Source: JACVRW01 sp963751105
GTDB lineage: Bacteria > Actinomycetota > Thermoleophilia > Solirubrobacterales > Thermoleophilaceae
DNA: 64,000 bases
Assembly (NCBI GenBank): GCA_963751105.1
Contig: CAVVTG010000002.1
Coordinates: 496,001-560,000, forward strand
Reading direction: 5' to 3'
This document shows, in pieces, positions 59,969 through 64,000 of this stretch (positions are counted from its first letter, which is position 1; every line of letters starts with the position of its first letter). The position numbers and the translations under genes are program-made. A model generated the notes under the pieces. That model saw only the letters and a program-made list of their open reading frames with translations. It searched no databases and was not told the DNA's origin.

Positions 59969-60859
59969 GTGGCTTACGCCCCGGCGCACGGCACTCCGGA
60001 GCGCGCGCAGCTGGGCCCGGTCATAGCTCGGGTCGCGACGCAGGACGGTTCGCGCCAGCGCCCGCGTGCCGTAGGTCACGCCCTGGGCCAGGTCGTCCAG
60101 CGCCAGTGCCCGGCCACCGAGACCGGCCACGACGGCCCGCCGCCGCCTCGCCGCCAGGGTGAGGGCGCCCTCGCCGAGCGAGCGCGCCACCGAGGTGCCC
60201 CCGAGGTGACGCACCCGCACTGCGGGTCGCAGCAGGGTGGGCGCTCCGAGCGACGCCGCCCGCAGGCACAGCTCGAGGTCCTCGTAGAAGAGGAAGGCCG
60301 CCGGGTCGAAGGGCCCGGCCCGCCGCAACAGCTCGGTGCGGGCCGCGACGCAGGCGGCGATGGCCCAGCCCACGGGGCGCGGGCTGTCGCTGCGCCAGGG
60401 CTCGTAGCGGCGCCGCAGCGCTGCGGGCAGCAGGGGCCGCGGCAGCGCGGCCGGCACCAGCGCCTCCAGCGTGCCCGGCAGGGGATGGGCGCTGTCCTGG
60501 ACGCTGCCGTCGGCGTTCAGCAGCCGCGGCACCACCAGCGCGTCGCGGGAGCCGGCCTCGGCCACCAGGGCGAGCAGGCCGTCGTCGAGCAGCTCGACGT
60601 CGGGGTTGACGAGGACGGTGACCGGCTCCGTCACGAGCTCGAGTCCCGCGTTGTTGGCCGCGCCGAAGCCGCGGTTGGCGTCGAGCACCACCACCTCGGC
60701 GCCCCACCGGCGAGCGAGCTCGGCCCCTCCGTCGCCCGAGCCGCTGTCGACCACCACCACCCGCGGCCGGGGGTCGAGCCGGCGCTCCACGCTCGCCAGC
60801 AGCGACTCGAGCTCGCGGGCCGAGTCGTGGATCACCGTGACGATGGCGAACCGGCTCAA
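59966..60859 (-). CDS. GT2-family glycosyltransferase
   Basis: A 297-aa GT-A enzyme: FAIVTVIHDSARELESLLAS at the N-terminus, VVVVDSGSGDGGAELARRWG, then the DxD-like VLVNPDVELLDDGLLALVAE and the acceptor motif FLFYEDLELCLRAASLG. This layout is typical of rhamnosyltransferase-like GT2 enzymes (GT2 with NPDV). The TTG at 60859 overlaps the preceding GT4 stop as TTGA and gives the expected N-terminus with the first beta strand; no ATG or GTG fits. It is followed directly by the ligase gene, which has its own promoter-like hexamer. Confidence 0.9.
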   Translation of the reverse strand: MSRFAIVTVIHDSARELESLLASVERRLDPRPRVVVVDSGSGDGGAELARRWGAEVVVLDANRGFGAANNAGLELVTEPVTVLVNPDVELLDDGLLALVAEAGSRDALVVPRLLNADGSVQDSAHPLPGTLEALVPAALPRPLLPAALRRRYEPWRSDSPRPVGWAIAACVAARTELLRRAGPFDPAAFLFYEDLELCLRAASLGAPTLLRPAVRVRHLGGTSVARSLGEGALTLAARRRRAVVAGLGGRALALDDLAQGVTYGTRALARTVLRRDPSYDRAQLRALRSAVRRGVSH

Positions 60860-61953
60860 CCTGCGGCCTCCGCGAGCACCGCCCTCGTCTGCGCCGCGGC
60901 GTTGGCCCAGGACACGCGCCCGAGCGCCTCGGCGCCCGCGGTCACCAGGCGCTCGCGCAACCCCGCGTCGCTTTCCAGGCGCAGCAGCGCATCCGCCAGC
61001 GCCGGGGCGTCCCCGCGCGGCACGCGCAGCGCGGCCTCGCCCAGCGTCTCGCCGAACACGGGCAGGTCGGAGACCACCGCCGGGGTTCCCCGGCTGACGG
61101 CCTCGAGCGGCGTGAAGCCGTACCCCTCCTCCTCCGACACGCAGGCGAGCACGAGCGCGTTGGCGTACAGCGCTTCCAGCACGGGGTCGGCCACGAAGCC
61201 CGTGAGCGTGGCCTGGCTCTGCTCGAGCTGCTCGCGCAGCGGGCCCTCGCCGGCCAGCACGAGGCCCGCCTCCAGGCCGCGGGCCCGCGCCAGCGAGTGA
61301 GCCTCCACCACGAGGTCGAGGCGCTTGCGCGGCTCGAGCGCGCCGACGGCCAGCACGTAGCCGGGCGCGATTGCGCGCGGCAGCTCGCCGGCCGGGCCGG
61401 GCGGCCGGCCCGGCCCGGGCGCGATCGTCCGGATCCGCTCCGGGGCCACGCCCCATTCCGTGTCGAGCTGGCCGGCCACCGCGGCCGAGTCGGCGATCAG
61501 CCGCGAGGCGCGGCGAGCCTGGCGCCGCGGCCGGGCGGCACGGTGCCAGGCACGCTCGTAGCTGCTGAAGTCCTGCGGCCGGTGCTCGAAGCTCAGGTCG
61601 TGCACGGTGAGGACCACGGGCACCTCGGGAGAGACCGCCACCGGGGCGATCCCCGGGAGCAGCACCACGTCGCAGCCGCCCACCAGCCGATCGAGGCGGG
61701 GACGGCCGCTGAGCGCGGCGGCCGCGAACAGCGGGCGGCTGCCCAGCCGGGTGCCGTGCACCTCGATCCCCTCGCGCTCGAGCTCGCGGGCCGTGCCGGG
61801 CGCCCCGCCGGGAACCAGCACGGCGTAGCGATCCTGGGGGAAGTCACCTGCCAGCGAGCCGAGCAGGCCGCGCAGATAGCGCGCGATCCCGCGGCTGCGG
61901 GCCGGGTCGCGGAGACTACGGCCGTCTACGCCGACTCTGAGGGCTCGGCTCAC
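60856..61953 (-). CDS. GT4-family glycosyltransferase
   Basis: A 365-aa GT-B enzyme. The N-terminal half has VGVDGRSLRDPARSRGIARY and VVLTVHDLSFEHRPQDFS, as in mannosyltransferases with the TVHDL motif. The donor half has YVLAVGALEPRKRLDLVVEA, then CVSEEEGYGFTPLEAVSRGT (catalytic E region) and PAVVSDLPVFGETLG. It starts at a GTG at 61953, 30 bases downstream of the LPXTG gene's stop. The end is coupled to the GT2 gene by TTGA. The pair may add consecutive sugars to the same lipid-linked chain. Confidence 0.9.
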   Translation of the reverse strand: MSRALRVGVDGRSLRDPARSRGIARYLRGLLGSLAGDFPQDRYAVLVPGGAPGTARELEREGIEVHGTRLGSRPLFAAAALSGRPRLDRLVGGCDVVLLPGIAPVAVSPEVPVVLTVHDLSFEHRPQDFSSYERAWHRAARPRRQARRASRLIADSAAVAGQLDTEWGVAPERIRTIAPGPGRPPGPAGELPRAIAPGYVLAVGALEPRKRLDLVVEAHSLARARGLEAGLVLAGEGPLREQLEQSQATLTGFVADPVLEALYANALVLACVSEEEGYGFTPLEAVSRGTPAVVSDLPVFGETLGEAALRVPRGDAPALADALLRLESDAGLRERLVTAGAEALGRVSWANAAAQTRAVLAEAAG

Positions 61954-61983
61954 CGCATCGGGGACCGCGACCGCGGCCCCCGG

Positions 61984-62406
61984 TCACGCACGTCGCCGGA
62001 GAGCGAGCCCGGACAGGAGGAAGGCGGCGCCGATGGCGGCCAGCATGGTGACCGGCCCACCGGTGACCGGCAGGGTGGCCGAGCCGGAACCGGTGGCGCC
62101 GGTGGTGGCCGCACCCGATTCGGTGCTGGGATCCGTGGTGGTGTTGCCGGTGTCGCCGCTGTCGACGGAGCCTCCGCTCGTCACGTCGTCGCCGCTCGTC
62201 ACGTCGTCGCCGCTCTGGGGCGTGCCGGAGCCGCTGGAGCCGTTGCCTCCGCCGCCACCCCCGCTGTTGCCGCCTGAGTTGTTCTGACCCTGAAACGGGT
62301 CGGTGTATTGCTCGTCCCCGGCGCTCTGTGCCAGCACGGTCGCGGGAAGGGCGACAGCGACAACGGCGACGAGCGCGAGAGCGAGCAGCCCCCTGATCGT
62401 GCGCAT
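61984..62406 (-). CDS. Small LPXTG-type surface protein
   Basis: A 140-aa exported protein. The signal peptide is RGLLALALVAVVAVALPATVLAQ, and the middle is a Gly/Ser/Thr/Asp low-complexity stalk with two SGDDVT repeats from an 18-base tandem duplication. The C-terminus is a sortase-type sorting signal: LPVTG, a hydrophobic stretch (VTMLAAIGAAFLLSGLAL) and RRRA. The mature protein would be little more than an anchored flexible stalk of about 80 residues. The start is the ATG at 62406, with TAGGAA upstream on the minus strand. No sortase gene lies in the window. Confidence 0.85.
   Translation of the reverse strand: MRTIRGLLALALVAVVAVALPATVLAQSAGDEQYTDPFQGQNNSGGNSGGGGGGNGSSGSGTPQSGDDVTSGDDVTSGGSVDSGDTGNTTTDPSTESGAATTGATGSGSATLPVTGGPVTMLAAIGAAFLLSGLALRRRA
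62180..62215 (+). repeat. Tandem duplication of an 18-base unit in the LPXTG gene
   Basis: GTCACGTCGTCGCCGCTC occurs twice without a gap (62180-62197, 62198-62215). On the minus strand it encodes two SGDDVT units of the stalk. Perfect identity suggests a recent slippage event, so copy number may vary between strains. Confidence 0.9.
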
Positions 62407-62468
62407 CGAGTTATTCCTAGCACATGTTTCGCGCCGTGCGGCCGTCGGCGAGGCGAGGAGGAGCGGCC

Positions 62469-62474
62469 TAGACT
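62469..62474 (+). promoter_or_regulatory. -10-like hexamer TAGACT before the small anchored protein gene
   Basis: TAGACT ends exactly 9 bases before the ATG at 62484 and no ribosome binding site lies between, the same arrangement as prfA and the WecA-type gene. Confidence 0.45.
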
Positions 62475-62483
62475 GACGCGCCA

Positions 62484-62927
62484 ATGTCCTCGCAAGTCCT
62501 ACTGCGCGCGGCGCTCGTGGTCGTCGGCGTGGCGGCCGTGGTCTGGCTCGGCGCCGGACTGCGGGCCAGCAACGCGGCCTCCGACGGCGCGGCGATCGTG
62601 AACAGAGAGGGGGAGCGGACGCCGGCAGAGGCGGCGCGCGCGCTCGACCTCCTGCGCGATGCCCGCAGCTTCAACGCCGACATGGATCCCGAGGTCAACG
62701 AGGTGATCCTGCTCTCGATCACCGGCAAGCCCGAGCAGTCGCTGGCTCTGGCGGAGACGGTGGTGGCCGCGGAGCCCCGCAACGTGGACACCTGGTTCGC
62801 CCTGTGGGCGGCCGCACTGGCGGCCGGGGAGCGCGAACGGGCCGACCGCGCCATCGCGGAGGTGCGCGAGCTGGATCCCCTGCGGGCGCGCACGCTCGAA
62901 CGGCTCGACCCCCAGGCCTCGTCCTGA
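62484..62927 (+). CDS. Small membrane-anchored helical-repeat protein
   Basis: A 147-aa protein: N-terminal membrane helix (RAALVVVGVAAVVWLGAGL, about 8-26) followed by two or three TPR-like helical hairpins (ARALDLLRDARSFN, PEQSLALAETVVAAEPRNVD, ADRAIAEVRELDPLRA). Such anchored TPR proteins often sit beside glycan polymerases or transferases and may hold a complex together; that role here is only an inference. The ATG shares its promoter hexamer arrangement with other unit heads. The stop overlaps the next start by one base (TGATG). Confidence 0.75.
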   Translation: MSSQVLLRAALVVVGVAAVVWLGAGLRASNAASDGAAIVNREGERTPAEAARALDLLRDARSFNADMDPEVNEVILLSITGKPEQSLALAETVVAAEPRNVDTWFALWAAALAAGERERADRAIAEVRELDPLRARTLERLDPQASS

Positions 62928-64000
62928 TGGCTGCCACCACCGGCACGGCCCCTGCGGGGGAGGCCGTCGGCTCCGCCGACCGCGCCGGGCCCGAGCTGCA
63001 CCTTCAGCTCGACTACCCGCTGCCCGAGCGGCTGGCGGTGGGCGCGGGCACGGCGCTGTTTGTCTGCGGCTGGTGCTTCTCCCCGCACGACCGGGTCAGC
63101 TCGCTCTCGTTCGTGCTCGACGGTGAGGCCCAGCCGGTGATGGCGGAGCTGATGCCGCGAGGAGACGTCTTCAGGGCCCTGCACCCGGCCATCGACCCCT
63201 ACGGCACCCAGGGCCTGAGCGCCGACCCGGACTCGGATGAGGACCCCGAGCTGCGCAGCTTCCGCAGCGGCTTCTGGGGTCTGGTGAGGGTCGGGCCGCG
63301 GCCCGAGGGCGCCGAGCTCGACCTGCGCCTGCGCGCCACGCTCGGCAGCGGAGGCGAGACGGAGGCCGCGATCGCCCGCGTCGCCGTCGACGAGGGCTCC
63401 GCTCGCCCGGTCGAGATCGACCCCCCGGAGCCCGCAGCAGGCCCGTTGGTCGCGGTGTGCATGGCCACCTTCAACCCGCCGCCCGAGCTGTTGCGGCGCC
63501 AGCTGGACTCGATCCGCGCCCAGACGCATCGCAACTGGGTGTGCGTGATCTCCGACGACTGCTCGAGTCCCGAGAGCTTCGCCGCCCTCGAGGAGGCGGT
63601 GGCGGACGACCCGCGCTTCGTCGTCTCGCGCTCGCCCGAGCGGCTGCACTTCTACCGGAACTTCGAGCGCGCGCTGGGCCTGGCGCCCGCCGGCGCGGAG
63701 TTCGTGGCCATGGCCGACCAGGACGACGCCTGGCACCCGGACAAGCTCGAGACGCTGTTGGCCGAGATCGGCGGCGCGCAGCTGGTCTACAGCGACGCGC
63801 GCATCATCGACCGCGAGGGCGAGCTGATCTCGGACACCTACTGGAGCATCCGCCGTCCCAACCACGACAACCTCCTGTCGCTGCTGATGGCCAACTCGGT
63901 GACCGGCGCGGCGTCGCTGTTCCGGCGCGACCTGCTGGGCTATGCGCTGCCCTTCCCGCCGCGCCAGTTCTCCCACTTCCACGATCACTGGATCGGTCTG
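62927..64000 (+). CDS. GT2-family glycosyltransferase with an extra N-terminal domain (partial, cut by window end)
   Basis: The first 358 codons of an open frame that continues past the window. Residues 1 to about 165 form a separate beta-rich domain (LFVCGWCFSPHDRVSSLSFV, FWGLVRVGPRPEGAELDLRL) not usual for GT2 enzymes. From about 174 a GT-A fold starts (LVAVCMATFNPPPELLRRQL), with VCVISDDCSSPES and the DxD-like MADQDDAWHPDKLETL, then SVTGAASLFRRDLL. The acceptor and donor are unknown. The ATG at 62927 overlaps the previous stop by one base, so the anchored TPR-like protein is probably its partner. Confidence 0.88.
   Translation, partial: MAATTGTAPAGEAVGSADRAGPELHLQLDYPLPERLAVGAGTALFVCGWCFSPHDRVSSLSFVLDGEAQPVMAELMPRGDVFRALHPAIDPYGTQGLSADPDSDEDPELRSFRSGFWGLVRVGPRPEGAELDLRLRATLGSGGETEAAIARVAVDEGSARPVEIDPPEPAAGPLVAVCMATFNPPPELLRRQLDSIRAQTHRNWVCVISDDCSSPESFAALEEAVADDPRFVVSRSPERLHFYRNFERALGLAPAGAEFVAMADQDDAWHPDKLETLLAEIGGAQLVYSDARIIDREGELISDTYWSIRRPNHDNLLSLLMANSVTGAASLFRRDLLGYALPFPPRQFSHFHDHWIGL

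Overview
The window is high-GC, gene-dense bacterial DNA with many ATGA/GTGA stop-start overlaps, GTG/TTG starts and an actinobacterial gene repertoire. That repertoire includes accessory genes of actinobacterial [NiFe]-hydrogenase loci, an Rv2578c-type radical SAM gene with an intein, and an LPXTG protein. I infer an Actinomycetota chromosome, probably of the soil Thermoleophilia/Solirubrobacterales kind; no rRNA or other taxonomic marker is present to prove it. I saw no tRNA, rRNA, CRISPR array, transposase or prophage. No gene-free stretch exceeds about 250 bases.

Layout. 1-7385: tail of a [NiFe]-hydrogenase operon, whose structural genes would lie to the left. It holds a DUF5947-like end, DUF6084-like, a 357-aa unknown, a maturation protease, hypA, hypB, a double-SIS protein, hypF and a 94-aa unknown. 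7406-12465: housekeeping genes prfA-prmC-tsaC, an alkD-like remnant, glyA, a hemolysin-III membrane protein and DUF3253. 12539-17087: a WecA/TagO-type transferase, the intein-bearing radical SAM gene, YjbQ and a degenerate GGDEF protein. 17181-24718: complete F1Fo ATP synthase operon (I-B-E-F-H-A-G-D-C) with acidic extensions on alpha, beta and gamma. 24762-31629: an APC permease, a DMT transporter, two VOC proteins, a lipoprotein, a crotonase and an AidB-like acyl-CoA dehydrogenase.

31700-64000 is one very large surface-glycan region. It has three TIM-barrel hydrolase-like proteins, two flippases, three polymerase/ligase-like membrane proteins, two tandem polyprenyl-phosphate sugar transferases beside a Wzc-like chain-length/tyrosine-kinase protein, and ten glycosyltransferase genes including a GT4-GT2 fusion and an exostosin-like protein. 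It also has an acyltransferase, an aldo/keto reductase plus GMC oxidoreductase pair, lipoproteins, an LPXTG protein and a GT2 protein cut by the window edge. Together these could start a lipid-linked oligosaccharide, extend it, flip it, polymerise it and modify it. The duplicated initiator, flippase and polymerase functions suggest more than one glycan.

Two patterns cut across the window. First, many genes heading a transcription unit have a TANNNT hexamer 7-12 bases before the start codon, often exactly 9, and no Shine-Dalgarno site, which suggests leaderless mRNAs. Second, three otherwise conserved genes (DUF5947-like, hypA, radical SAM) each carry an apparent +1 frameshift. These are either real lesions or consensus errors in the assembly.
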